From Paenibacillus ginsengarvi (lineage in GTDB: Bacteria; Bacillota; Bacilli; Paenibacillales; NBRC-103111): 64,000 nucleotides of DNA. A program made the translations under genes and the position numbers. How positions within the stretch are numbered: position 1 is the stretch's first letter; each line of letters opens with the position of its first letter. Positions 16,892-24,688 of this stretch are shown piece by piece. The notes under the pieces are model-generated. The model saw only the letters and a program-made list of their open reading frames with translations. It had not been told where the DNA came from and did not search any database. Where the stretch lies: the NCBI RefSeq assembly GCF_003626695.1, contig NZ_RBAH01000003.1, positions 63,641 through 127,640 on the forward strand. The letters run 5' to 3'.

Positions 16892-18328
16892 TCAAGCAAA
16901 TCTTATCGAATATAAATCCGCGTCGCGCATCCGCGCGGTCAATACCACTTCTTTGTCTGCAAATTTTGCAAGCTCACCGTTATCAAAGGTTATCACTCGG
17001 TCAATGGAATCACCGAAAATCTCGCAGCTTTCAAGTGTTTCTCCCGTGGACGACCGCAAAGTGAAGTATATATAACCCCGTGCCGATGTCGAAAAGTTAA
17101 TCCTCATCTCACCGCTTGTAAAGGTAAACGGCTTGGTGGTTATTACTTTTTCGGTATAACCGGCGTGCAGCGAAACGAACCCATCGCAGCGTATGGTATA
17201 CCGCCACAATTGTGCCGGCACATTCATCCAATGATTGTCATAACTGTATAATGACAACTCGGGCGGTTCGCCTTCTACAAGGGGAGGCGTTTCGATGAGC
17301 CCGCGTGCCGGAAAGCAGTCGCCGTAAACCCAATTCGAACCGTTTTCCCTACCGGGGCGCATAAAAGCCTCATCATACCGCGTAAAATTTAAACCGTCGC
17401 GGGAAACCATAAATACGCAGTCTGTAACCGCAAGTCCGTAACGCTTGTGTATCTTCATGCGTTCAAGACGTTTTTCTTTTCCGCAAAGCTGCTCAAAACT
17501 GCCGCTCCATTCGGGGCGTTCTACATATCTCGACGGAAAACCTATATACATATGCGGTGCGCGGACATACGGCGAAACGCAGTTTGTATAAAGCGGATAA
17601 TCCTCCGAGTCTCCAAAACAAATCAGTTCGGGGTCGCTCCATTTTTTTCCGTCTTCTGACCAAATGTAACGTATATCGCGTATTCCGGCGTTCCAGTCGT
17701 TGCCTATGATATTGTGGAACCCGCGTATATATCCGCGATATATCCCCGCAAGCTCGTCCCAGAAAACAACGTTGAGAGAATCCATATATCCTTTTGTAGT
17801 GATAATATCGCCCATTGTAAAGTGAAGTCCGTCGGGGCTTGTGAACATTCGAAGCTCAATTCGCTGCCCAAACTGCGGATTATTATATTTTCCAACGCCT
17901 TTATATTTCTCGGACGCAGGAACGGCAGGGTTATCATCGCGGAAGACCATAAAGTTATCAAAATTATTGGTATTTTTGTCTAAAATAATATTGTTCTCGC
18001 GCGAGCCTTCCCATTCGCAGATTCCGAGCGCAGGCTTTGTCCATGTAATTCCGTCGCGGCTTTCGGCATAACAAACACGAATACCATTCGTCGTGTGATC
18101 CTTTTTGTCGGGGCTAAACATCTGCCAGGCAAGATAGTACATCCTGTGTATACCGTTGTCATGTAAAATATTGTGGTAATTGCAACCGTCTCCCTCCCAC
18201 GGTGCATCATGGTTTATTGCGATATGGCGGCGAGTCGGTTCATGCAAGCGGAATTCTGCCGTCGTTTTGGCATTGTCAATCAAATAGTCGTCGAAAAAGC
18301 ATTCGCGTTTTGATGAAATGTTTATCAT
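16892..18328 (-). CDS. Five-bladed beta-propeller glycosidase-like protein (GH32/43/68 superfamily)
   Basis: A 478-residue cytoplasmic protein (no signal peptide). Propeller-type motifs recur: RMYYLAWQMF, RVCYAESRDGITWTKPALGI, LRMFTSPDGLHFTMGD, RYIWSEDGKKWSDPELICFG, FMVSRDGLNFTRYDEAFMRP; a beta-sandwich-like tail follows (~400-478). This is the layout of GH32/43/68-related enzymes, probably acting on oligosaccharides. The start at 18328 is fixed by AAGGAG six bases upstream; codons further upstream belong to an unrelated gene remnant. Base composition is distinctly AT-richer than most of the window, suggesting acquisition from another Firmicute. The exact family and substrate are uncertain. 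Confidence 0.75.
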   Translation of the reverse strand: MINISSKRECFFDDYLIDNAKTTAEFRLHEPTRRHIAINHDAPWEGDGCNYHNILHDNGIHRMYYLAWQMFSPDKKDHTTNGIRVCYAESRDGITWTKPALGICEWEGSRENNIILDKNTNNFDNFMVFRDDNPAVPASEKYKGVGKYNNPQFGQRIELRMFTSPDGLHFTMGDIITTKGYMDSLNVVFWDELAGIYRGYIRGFHNIIGNDWNAGIRDIRYIWSEDGKKWSDPELICFGDSEDYPLYTNCVSPYVRAPHMYIGFPSRYVERPEWSGSFEQLCGKEKRLERMKIHKRYGLAVTDCVFMVSRDGLNFTRYDEAFMRPGRENGSNWVYGDCFPARGLIETPPLVEGEPPELSLYSYDNHWMNVPAQLWRYTIRCDGFVSLHAGYTEKVITTKPFTFTSGEMRINFSTSARGYIYFTLRSSTGETLESCEIFGDSIDRVITFDNGELAKFADKEVVLTARMRDADLYSIRFA

Positions 18329-18638
18329 GTTATACTCCTTTATTGTCAATAATGTTGTCGAAAGATGAAAATTGTGCGCTATTGTCCGATCTATGTACCA
18401 CTGCCATCCGCCGGACACTTTAGATTTAAATGTGTTCCCTTTAATAATGCCACCCGTATTGGCGACTCCTAAAATATGAAACACATAGGCACTCCCAACG
18501 ACATCCCGAATAACAGTATTACCCTTAACTACCCAATCAGTTGAATTTCCTCTAACCCGTACCACCCCCGCTGCAGCCTGCCAGCAACAAAGCAACGGCC
18601 AGCAGCAACAACGGAATCATTGTAAAACGTCTCTTCAT
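18329..18638 (-). pseudogene. Remnant of a lipoprotein gene joined out of frame to a beta-helix fragment
   Basis: An ATG at 18638 with GGGGGAG upstream starts a typical lipoprotein signal (MKRRFTMIPLLLLAVALL, then LAGC), but a TAG follows after about eight more codons. In the next frame (from about 18595) is a fragment with beta-helix repeats (WVVKGNTVIRDVVGSAYVFH, GGIIKGNTFKSKVSGG) as in pectate-lyase-like proteins. It runs directly into the start region of the propeller gene. I read this as a secreted beta-helix lipoprotein gene wrecked by deletion and frameshift. Confidence 0.65.
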
Positions 18639-18910
18639 TCTCACCGGACCATCTCCCCCTATTCCTTCCCTTCATCATATCGATCCCGGCCCCGGACGCC
18701 GGAACAATTTCAACCTACCCCATCATCGGCGATCTTTTCAATCACAATATATTAAAACCGTTGCAGCGAGCGGCTTCCAGTCCCAAGTTCAACGAGTTGA
18801 ATATTGTGATACAAAAAATATCCCACCTTCATATCCCCCCCCATTTCATTTTCGCGGGAAGTGAAAAAGCCGACAGTGTTTCCTGTCGGCATGCGAGTCG
18901 GACTGATCGT
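18639..18910. other. Intergenic stretch between gene remnants
   Basis: No gene is supported. It contains the upstream region of the broken lipoprotein gene and, at its right end, the terminator of the AraC remnant (18864-18890). Confidence 0.5.
18864..18890 (-). terminator. Terminator of the AraC remnant
   Basis: Minus strand: GCCGACAG and CTGTCGGC form an 8-bp stem around a six-base loop followed by TTTTT, 20 bp past the AraC remnant stop. Confidence 0.75.
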
Positions 18911-19198
18911 TCAGCTATCGGCGAGTTGCGGCTTTTTCTCCATGTTCCGCGTAAACAACAGCTCTCTGTACTCGGAAGCAGTGATGCCGGTGTACATTTT
19001 GAATACTTTGGCAAAATAACTGTTGCTGTTGAAGCCAGAGCGTGTGCCGATGTCGGCGATTTTCGTCCGGGAGTCGGCTAGCAGCCGCTTTGCTTCCTCG
19101 ATACGGAATTCGTTCAAATATTCGATCGGAGTCCGGCTGTACCTAAGCGAATTGCTCCCAAAGATGATCGTCCACTTGCTCCGCACGAAAGGTTCCAC
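18911..19198 (-). pseudogene. 3' remnant of an AraC-family regulator
   Basis: About 80 residues of an AraC-type DNA-binding domain remain (TPIEYLNEFRIEEAKRLLAD, then SGFNSNSYFAKVFKMYTGIT), covering the second HTH and the signature, but the sensor domain and first HTH are missing. Homology stops near 19150, where the sequence changes to a short repeat (19173-19205) also found at 16423-16452. Apparent start codons upstream (ATG at 19198) fall in that repeat. The gene is truncated and presumably inactive. Confidence 0.75.
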
Positions 19199-19279
19199 CG
19201 CGCCTGTTTGTGGATGGACGCAAGCGAAACTGACAAGCGTTCAACAACCACCTGACCCGACCGCCTCACTGTGGCTGGC

Positions 19280-19383
19280 TCCGGGGTTCCTGCAACTGTT
19301 TTCAGCAAGTTCTTGTTTGCAAGCTGTTGAACAAGAACGCCAAAAAGGGCTGCAACAGCCCCCAATCCGCGTTCGACGCGGCC
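19280..19383 (-). repeat. Copy A of a duplicated sulfurtransferase 3' flank
   Basis: This stretch matches 20445-20577: both contain CTTGTTTGCAA, a gene-distal CCAAAAAGGGC block, then CAGCCCCCAA and CGCGTTCGACGCGG or CGCGTCCGACGCGG. In each case it directly follows the 3' end of a sulfurtransferase reading frame on the minus strand. It holds a terminator hairpin (GGGCTG TTG CAGCCC, then TTTTT; about 19340-19360). Confidence 0.7.
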
Positions 19384-19500
19384 TTACGCCTTTCCTTCTT
19401 CCCCTGTCGCGATCGGATTCTCGCTATACGAAAACAATCGCTCCAGCTTCTTATCCCCCCACGAACCCCCATACTCGGAAGGTTCCAACGCTGGAAAGTA
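19384..19500 (-). pseudogene. 3' remnant of a second sulfurtransferase (rhodanese) gene
   Basis: In one minus-strand frame ending with TAA at 19384-19386 the codons read YGGSWGDKKLERLFSYSEN followed by PIATGEEGKA, closely matching the end of the intact sulfurtransferase at 20578 (YGGSWSDWISYEENPVATGEE). Only about 35-40 codons remain; the rest of the gene is absent and the sequence changes near 19470-19500. It is a relic of a paralogous copy. Confidence 0.65.
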
Positions 19501-19650
19501 TAGATTCCGACCATCGCTGTGGGAATGCCTCGGAGGATATGCCAACGCCCATGTGCAACGACCTCCCTTGGCTACGCTTGGGAGGTCTTAGTGAGCAAGA
19601 AGCCCGGGGACGACGGGGCTTTCGAAACAGTATAATTTGAGCCGGGGCAA
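19470..19650 (+). mobile_element. Possible decayed 3' end of an IS200/IS605-type tnpB with omega-RNA hairpins
   Basis: On the plus strand a frame reads KVPTLESIDSDHRCGNASED and ends LSEQEARGRRGFRNSII, in the style of the poorly conserved tail of IS1341-type TnpB. Two hairpins follow the pattern of an omega-RNA scaffold: GACCTCCC/GGGAGGTC (19560-19587) and AGCAAGAAGCCC ... GGGGCTT (about 19598-19622). No catalytic TnpB part is present. The call rests on remembered element ends, not on alignment. Confidence 0.35.
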
Positions 19651-19824
19651 GTCATCCACCTGTGGCTAGGTCAAGCCGAACGGATCGCCAACAAAAGGCC
19701 AAGTGAAGCAAGGTAGTAACCCAAAGGTGGATGGGCCGGGGTATGGACGGACAGGGTTTGTTTGCAAGTTGTTGAATGGTTGTTGGCATGCTGTCTGCAA
19801 CTCGCTAAAAGATCTCTAGTAGAA
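19651..19824. repeat. Non-coding stretch with a weak dispersed repeat
   Basis: No gene is supported. GAAGCAAGGTAGTAACC and GGTGGATGGG (19704-19735), followed by TTTGTTTGCAAGTTGTTGAA, recall the segments at 14055-14115 and at 19280-19340. It may be debris of the same intergenic repeat family. Confidence 0.35.
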
Positions 19825-20316
19825 TTAAAGATAACGAAGCAAGTCGTTACCTGTGGTATCATCAGCCGGTTGTGCAATTCCTAACGCACGCGCTTGTTTT
19901 ACCCTATCTATTGTTTTCTCTTCTACTGCCCAAAACCGATTCCCATACGGATCGCAGAACATCATTATAGGTTCACCTCCACCTCCATCGAGAATAATCT
20001 CACCGACGGCTACACCGCTTTTAATTAAATCTGAACGTAATTCCTCGATATTATCTGTAGAAAATTGCATGCTGTAATGCGGATTCCGTTTAATTTCACC
20101 TGTGTACCAAAGACTATTTTCATCGTCTTCTTCTCCAAAAAGTAGAATTTGTTGCCCGTTTTCCAGTTTAAGGCTCGCTATCCCCATAACCCACTCAATT
20201 TTAAATCCGAGCACATTAGCATACCATTGTATTGCTCTTTCATATTCCTCGGAATTCCCCGATCCCGATTTACCAACCGGAATGCCTACCACAAGTTTTT
20301 TCACACCAAAAGACAT
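19825..20316 (-). CDS. VOC family protein
   Basis: A 163-residue VOC-fold protein. The first module reads EYERAIQWYANVLGFKIEWV, the second EELRSDLIKSGVAVGEIILD and MMFCDPYGNRFWAVEE. TTGGAGG precedes the ATG at 20316 by 7 bases. AT-rich relative to the sulfurtransferase gene beside it. It lies between the two copies of the duplicated sulfurtransferase flank, so it may have arrived or been trapped during that rearrangement. The substrate is unknown. Confidence 0.85.
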   Translation of the reverse strand: MSFGVKKLVVGIPVGKSGSGNSEEYERAIQWYANVLGFKIEWVMGIASLKLENGQQILLFGEEDDENSLWYTGEIKRNPHYSMQFSTDNIEELRSDLIKSGVAVGEIILDGGGGEPIMMFCDPYGNRFWAVEEKTIDRVKQARALGIAQPADDTTGNDLLRYL

Positions 20317-20444
20317 TTGATTTCCTCCAATATTTTATATATTTCACTACAAACCAACAATAACATATAATTTTCCTTGATTTAATAAAATTGTCCTTAA
20401 GCATTGGCGACGACGTGGCATTTTTACAATGTTGATTCCGCGTG

Positions 20445-20577
20445 GTTATTGCAACCGTTTTCAACAAATTCTTGTTTGCAATCTGTTGACAGAAAAGCCC
20501 AAAAAGGGCCGCATCAGGTCACTTGCCCACCACCTGACACAGCCCCCAAACCCGCGTCCGACGCGGCTTCTCGGCTC
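20445..20577 (-). terminator. Structured 3' flank and terminator of the sulfurtransferase gene (repeat copy B)
   Basis: After the stop codon the minus strand has a palindrome CCGCGTCGGACGCGG, an inverted repeat TCAGGT/ACCTGA with a 12-nt loop, and an outer GGGGGCTG ... CGGCCC pairing followed by TTTTT. The same block without the inner TCAGGT hairpin recurs at 19280-19383. Beyond it, to 20317, nothing further is seen. Confidence 0.6.
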
Positions 20578-21414
20578 TTACTCTTCTCCCGTCGCTACCG
20601 GATTCTCCTCATAGCTAATCCAATCGCTCCAGCTTCCCCCATACAGCTTCACGTTCGGAAAGCCCGCCTCTGTGAGCGCCAGCACATTCGGGCAAGCCGT
20701 CACGCCCGAGCCGCAGTAGACAACGATCTCACTGTTCGGGTCGAGGTCGACAAAACGGGCCGTCTGCCCGGACGGCTGCTTCCAGCGGCCGGACTCGTCC
20801 AGCGCCTCTTTCCAGAACCGGTTGATCGCTCCCGGGATATGCCCCGCCACCGGATCGATCGGTTCCGTCTCGCCGAGGTAACGCGGACGTTCGCGGGAAT
20901 CGATCAAGGTCGTACCGGGGCGGCCCAATCTCGCCTTTACGTCCTCCATCGACAGCAGCATGTCCGGCTGAATCGATACGCGGAATTCGGAGGCGGCCGG
21001 AGCCGGCACTTCCGCGGTGACCGGATACCCAGCCGCCTTCCAGGCGCTGAAGCCTCCGCTCAGCAGCTTGACCTTGTCATGCCCGGCATAGCGGAGCATC
21101 CACCACAGCCGCGAAGCCATCGCCCCGCCTTGATCGTCGTATACGACGACCGTTTTCGACGAATCGATTCCCGCCCCGGCGGCTACCTTCGCGAAATCGG
21201 CCATATCCGGCAGCGGATGTCTCCCTCCGTGCGTGGTGATCGAACCGGACAGATCGCGCTCCAGATCCATATAGACGGCTCCCGGGATATGTCCCTCGGC
21301 ATAGGCGTCACTCCCTGTTGCCGGCTGCCCCAGCGCAAACCGGCAGTCGGCGACGACTACATCCGCATCGCCGAGCCGCTCCGCCAGCCAATCGAAATCC
21401 ACAATCGCACTCAT
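20578..21414 (-). CDS. sseA: Thiosulfate/3-mercaptopyruvate sulfurtransferase
   Basis: A 278-residue protein with two rhodanese domains. The C-terminal one has the active-site loop CGSGVTAC (catalytic Cys234); the CGSGVT form is typical of 3-mercaptopyruvate sulfurtransferases, whereas thiosulfate-specific enzymes usually have CRKGVT. It moves sulfane sulfur to cyanide, thiols or other acceptors in the cytoplasm. The N-terminal domain (MSAIVDFDWLAERLGDADVV ... VVVYDDQGGAMASRLWWML) has the inactive loop with Asp in place of Cys. A terminator with complex folding follows. A broken paralogue lies 1.1 kb further on. Confidence 0.9.
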   Translation of the reverse strand: MSAIVDFDWLAERLGDADVVVADCRFALGQPATGSDAYAEGHIPGAVYMDLERDLSGSITTHGGRHPLPDMADFAKVAAGAGIDSSKTVVVYDDQGGAMASRLWWMLRYAGHDKVKLLSGGFSAWKAAGYPVTAEVPAPAASEFRVSIQPDMLLSMEDVKARLGRPGTTLIDSRERPRYLGETEPIDPVAGHIPGAINRFWKEALDESGRWKQPSGQTARFVDLDPNSEIVVYCGSGVTACPNVLALTEAGFPNVKLYGGSWSDWISYEENPVATGEE

Positions 21415-21455
21415 CGCTGCATCTCTCCTTCGTTTCCTCCATCATACCACCGGCT

Positions 21456-21893
21456 TCAATAGCTGATCAATGCAGCCATCAGCAAGCCTGTCGCGAAGCT
21501 GAGCCGGGAAGAGAAGATGCCCACGCTCACGTTGCCGTTCGGAATTTCCGAGACGACGCGGAAAGGCGTCACAAGCTCGAACAAGTAAAACACGACGACT
21601 TGAAAAATAATGCCGAGTATGCCCCACATCGCCAAATCGAGTAAAGATACCGAATGGAAAATAGCCGAGGCGAGCACGAGCGACAGCCCGATCACTTTGC
21701 CTCCCAGATCGTGAGCGGCCGCCTTCGCGGCTCCGATTTTGCGCGGGTCGTCGGTATTCGCCCCTTCCCGGATCAGCTTGTATTCGTTGTATGGCGTCGT
21801 TAACATAAAGGCCATCATGCCAAATGCCAGAATTGGCAGCGTAACGCCCAAATAAGTCAAGAAATTCAATATGCTCGCGAGTTGATCATTCAT
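21456..21893 (-). CDS. DUF350 family membrane protein (YjfL-like)
   Basis: A 145-residue protein with about four membrane segments (LNFLTYLGVTLPILAFGMMA, GGKVIGLSLVLASAIFHSVS, LLDLAMWGILGIIFQVVVFY, FSSRLSFATGLLMAALIS), the layout of the DUF350 family (E. coli YjfL). The start at 21893 uses AAGGAGG six bases upstream; the codons before it belong to the overlapping end of the ATP-grasp gene (8-bp overlap). In enterobacteria the DUF350 gene also neighbours a glutathionylspermidine-synthase-like ATP-grasp gene, so the pair is a conserved unit. Role unknown, likely envelope-related. Confidence 0.85.
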   Translation of the reverse strand: MNDQLASILNFLTYLGVTLPILAFGMMAFMLTTPYNEYKLIREGANTDDPRKIGAAKAAAHDLGGKVIGLSLVLASAIFHSVSLLDLAMWGILGIIFQVVVFYLFELVTPFRVVSEIPNGNVSVGIFSSRLSFATGLLMAALISY

Positions 21894-23139
21894 GTACATC
21901 CTCCTTCTCCAATCCGACTGGTACGTAATACGCCAGATTGCCGGTAATTCTCCCCCCGGCGCGCGCCACGATAGCGGAAGCTCGGCCTCCGATCCAGAAC
22001 GAGCCCCACAGCAGCCTCGCCTCGGAAACGCCGCCCTCATGCCGGATCGGCACGACCGGCAGCTCCACCCGCTCCTGGTAGATCATCGGCTGCTCCCAGT
22101 ACAGCTCCTCCCGGTCCCGCTCAAGCGGCGTCCCGTCGGCTTCGTACAGCGTAACGCCTCCGCCTTCTCGCCCGAGTATAGGCTTCGTCACGTAGCCGCA
22201 GCGGCCGATAAACCGGTTCTCCAAATACGTCGGCAGCATGTACGTCCGGATCGCGTCGCGCTCTGCCTCCGTATAAAACTCCCCTGCCTCGTACAAGTTC
22301 CAGATGAGCGCCTGCAGCGCCTTCGTCTGCGCAATCAGCGCCGAAGGCGGGTTCAGCACGGCCAGCTTGCGCTCCGCCATAAGCTCCAGCACGTGGGCCC
22401 CCGTCGGATAGCCATCCGTATCCCGGTCCTCCGCCAGCTTCTCGAGCGCGTGCAGCCGGTACAGCAGATCGATCGGCTCGTGCCGTCCGTCCCGCAGCAG
22501 GCATAACCGGTCCCCATACACGCGCAAATCGGCGAGTCCCGCGAACCGGGCCGTCTCCAGCCCCGACTGCCGCATCAAATAACGGGTCGTTCCCGCATCC
22601 TCCTCGTGCCAATCGAGCGCGCTGAATACGATCGTATCCAGCGGATAGCCGAGCGAGCGGTACGCCCGCACAGCCTGCCCGAACGCCTCGCGGATATGCT
22701 CCGCCATTCCTGCGTTCGGATCGGCCATCCCGTATGCGGCGCATACGCGCCCGTTCACATGAAACGCCTCGACGATGCCCGTAGGCGTATCGCTGTTGAA
22801 CTCGAGCATTTTCAGCCCCCGCTCCGTCCAGGCGAAATCGAACCGGCCGATGATCGTGGGCAGCCGGTCGGATATGGCGATACGGACCGCCCGCCACGTT
22901 TCGGGCGGCAGCCCCAGGGCGCCGAACAGCTCTTCGCCGCCTTGCCTCACAATCTCCGCCGTCCGCGTGATCAAAGCGCCCAGCCGGTCTGTAGCTTCCG
23001 CAAGTTCCCTGCGGCGGCCCGCAGATAAGGGCAATAGATCGGCCAGCGCGTACTCCTCGTCATACATCCGGTCCCACGTAAAGACGCCCTCTTCCCGAAG
23101 CGGACCATAAATCCGCTCCCGCCGCTCCTCGTAGCTCAC
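21886..23139 (-). CDS. Glutathionylspermidine synthase-like ATP-grasp protein
   Basis: About 417 residues of the GSP_synth family (YgiC/YjfC-like): RFDFAWTERGLKMLEFNSDT, then VFSALDWHEEDAGTTRYLMR, then GRCGYVTKPILGREGGGVTL (ATP-grasp lysine and glycine loop) and EELYWEQPMIYQERVELPVV. It would ligate an amine to a carboxylate with ATP; relatives lack the amidase half and their substrate is unknown. The start is uncertain: GTG at 23139 lies 12 bases after AGGAGG and fits the family N-terminus; TTG at 23184 would overlap the preceding lipoprotein stop codon. It overlaps the DUF350 gene by 8 bp. Confidence 0.85.
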   Translation of the reverse strand: MSYEERRERIYGPLREEGVFTWDRMYDEEYALADLLPLSAGRRRELAEATDRLGALITRTAEIVRQGGEELFGALGLPPETWRAVRIAISDRLPTIIGRFDFAWTERGLKMLEFNSDTPTGIVEAFHVNGRVCAAYGMADPNAGMAEHIREAFGQAVRAYRSLGYPLDTIVFSALDWHEEDAGTTRYLMRQSGLETARFAGLADLRVYGDRLCLLRDGRHEPIDLLYRLHALEKLAEDRDTDGYPTGAHVLELMAERKLAVLNPPSALIAQTKALQALIWNLYEAGEFYTEAERDAIRTYMLPTYLENRFIGRCGYVTKPILGREGGGVTLYEADGTPLERDREELYWEQPMIYQERVELPVVPIRHEGGVSEARLLWGSFWIGGRASAIVARAGGRITGNLAYYVPVGLEKEDVHE

Positions 23140-23180
23140 CGTACGCCTACGCCTCCTTCCTTCGCCGCTCGCCGGAGGCG

Positions 23181-23492
23181 TCAACTGCTGCTGGAGCCGG
23201 AAGAGCTGCCGATCCCGCCCTTCGACGCCTTGCCGGACGAGATGCCGGACGAAGCTTTGTACGTGCCTCCGTCCGAGCTGGTCACGCCGCTTCGCGAATA
23301 CACCCGGCTCCCGTTTACATAATGGTAGCTGCTGCCTACCGAGCTGCCGTCGTCGTCGCAGTACCCGTCGTTATTTTTATCCCAGCATTCCCCTGCCGAC
23401 ACCTGTCTGCTGCCGCATCCCGGCGCGATCACGAGCGCCGACGCGACGAACAGGCTGACAAGCTTGCGGGTTTTTCCGCTTTCCCAGTCCAC
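23181..23492 (-). CDS. Small Ser/Gly-rich lipoprotein with a calcium-loop-like motif
   Basis: A 103-residue protein starting at a GTG (23492) preceded by GGGAGG. Signal peptide with lipobox-like IAPGC (Cys near residue 25), then CWDKNNDGYCDDDGSS, which resembles a Dx(D/N)xDGxxD calcium loop held by two Cys, then a Ser/Gly-rich tail. It sits directly before the ATP-grasp gene. E. coli pairs the homologous YgiC with YgiB, a low-complexity lipoprotein, so this is likely the functional counterpart. Probably anchored outside the membrane. Confidence 0.65.
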   Translation of the reverse strand: MDWESGKTRKLVSLFVASALVIAPGCGSRQVSAGECWDKNNDGYCDDDGSSVGSSYHYVNGSRVYSRSGVTSSDGGTYKASSGISSGKASKGGIGSSSGSSSS

Positions 23493-23526
23493 TGCCGCTC
23501 CCTCCCTGCTGCCAGTCCGGCTTCCT

Positions 23527-23976
23527 CTACTGCGCCCGAACCGCATAATATACATACACCTTCCGGTCCTCGTCCACTTCCGCCGACGTCTTCTCCCACT
23601 CCGTGCCGTCCCACCCCAAATAATCGCTTTGCAGGTGCAAGAGCGCGTCGTCATCGTCCTGGAATTGAAACACGTGCACGACCGGGTAGCGGGACGTATG
23701 CTCTATATATTCCCGAAGCTCGATCCGGATTCCTCCCCGGTAGCCGTACAGCTCCGTCCCGCCCGCCGACGCCTGCTCCTCCTCAGCCGTCTTCACATAG
23801 ATGACGTAAGCTCTCGGCTCGATCGCGCACGACGTTTTCTCGTAGACGACCCCGTCCTTCACCAGATAGTCGCAGGCAAACCGGAGCGATACTTCATCCT
23901 TGTCGATAAAATCGTAATAATATAACAGCGGGAAGCCGTTCTCCTCGTCGAACCGCCTATACTCGAGTCTGGCCAT
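23527..23976 (-). CDS. Hypothetical protein of the DUF350/ATP-grasp cluster
   Basis: A 149-residue soluble, acidic protein (MARLEYRRFDEENGFPLLYY) with two similar halves: DYLVKDGVVYEKTSCAIEPR and DYLGWDGTEWEKTSAEVDED. This suggests an internal duplication of a beta-rich unit. AGGAGG lies 7 bases before the ATG at 23976. It is first in the run leading to the lipoprotein, ATP-grasp and DUF350 genes, so it probably belongs to the same system. I do not recognise the family. Confidence 0.7.
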   Translation of the reverse strand: MARLEYRRFDEENGFPLLYYYDFIDKDEVSLRFACDYLVKDGVVYEKTSCAIEPRAYVIYVKTAEEEQASAGGTELYGYRGGIRIELREYIEHTSRYPVVHVFQFQDDDDALLHLQSDYLGWDGTEWEKTSAEVDEDRKVYVYYAVRAQ

Positions 23977-24094
23977 GCGAAACCTCCTGTTCTTTGGAAA
24001 ACTAACGTTATATACGAGCGCAGCGGAAAAATGGTTCCCAAATACCGTAAACTTTTCGGTACAATGGGAATACATGAGAAGGAGGCTTTTTATC

Positions 24095-24604
24095 ATGCAG
24101 CGAGCTATACCTGAGTGGCGGTTCGTTCCGATGACCGAGCCGCACGGACGAGACATATGCACTTGGCGGTACCCCGAGCCTTACGCCGTCTTCAATTGGT
24201 CGCCCTGGGACGAGCTGGCCGAAGGCCCTTCCGAGTTCGCCGACCCGCTCCTTCGCGAGGAGCAGTTCGAATCGGTGCTGGATGCGGGCGGAGCGCTGCT
24301 CGGCTTTGCGCAGTTTTTCCCGATTGCCGGCTGGACCCGACTCGGACTCGGCTTGCATCCCGATCTGTGCGGGCAAGGGCTCGGACCGTCCTTTACCCGC
24401 GCCATTGCAGGACGCGCGATGCAGCGCAACCCGCTGAACAAGATCGATCTCGAAGTCATGACCTCCAACACGCGGGCCATTCGCACTTACCTCAAAGCCG
24501 GATTTGTCATCAGCGATACATATGTCCGGGCAACCCCAACCGTACCCGCCGAGTTTCACTGCATGGTGTACGAGGGCGATTCGCCGCCAGGTATGATATA
24601 CTAA
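24095..24604 (+). CDS. GNAT-family N-acetyltransferase
   Basis: A 169-residue GNAT protein. The acetyl-CoA loop appears as LGLHPDLCGQGLGPSFTRAI (Q/RxxGxG/A type) and the downstream segment as LEVMTSNTRAIRTYLKAGFV. It should transfer an acetyl group from acetyl-CoA to an amine; the acceptor is unknown. AGAAGGAGG precedes the ATG at 24095. It diverges from the cluster at 23976, sharing a 118-bp promoter region, and precedes the SWIM/SNF2 pair. Confidence 0.85.
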   Translation: MQRAIPEWRFVPMTEPHGRDICTWRYPEPYAVFNWSPWDELAEGPSEFADPLLREEQFESVLDAGGALLGFAQFFPIAGWTRLGLGLHPDLCGQGLGPSFTRAIAGRAMQRNPLNKIDLEVMTSNTRAIRTYLKAGFVISDTYVRATPTVPAEFHCMVYEGDSPPGMIY

Positions 24605-24688
24605 AAGCTTACGAAACGAAATCAGCCGATGGAGCATTCAGATGCTGCCGTCATTTGAACGCTACGCCATAACGGAGTTGATGCCCCA

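Noticed and set aside
19023..19640. 205-codon plus-strand frame as an intact gene
   Set aside because: It passes across the AraC remnant, a repeat and the sulfurtransferase fragment; only its last ~50 codons may derive from a tnpB tail.
19671..19877. 68-codon minus-strand ORF overlapping the end of a VOC gene
   Set aside because: Lies in repeat debris, no ribosome binding site or family.
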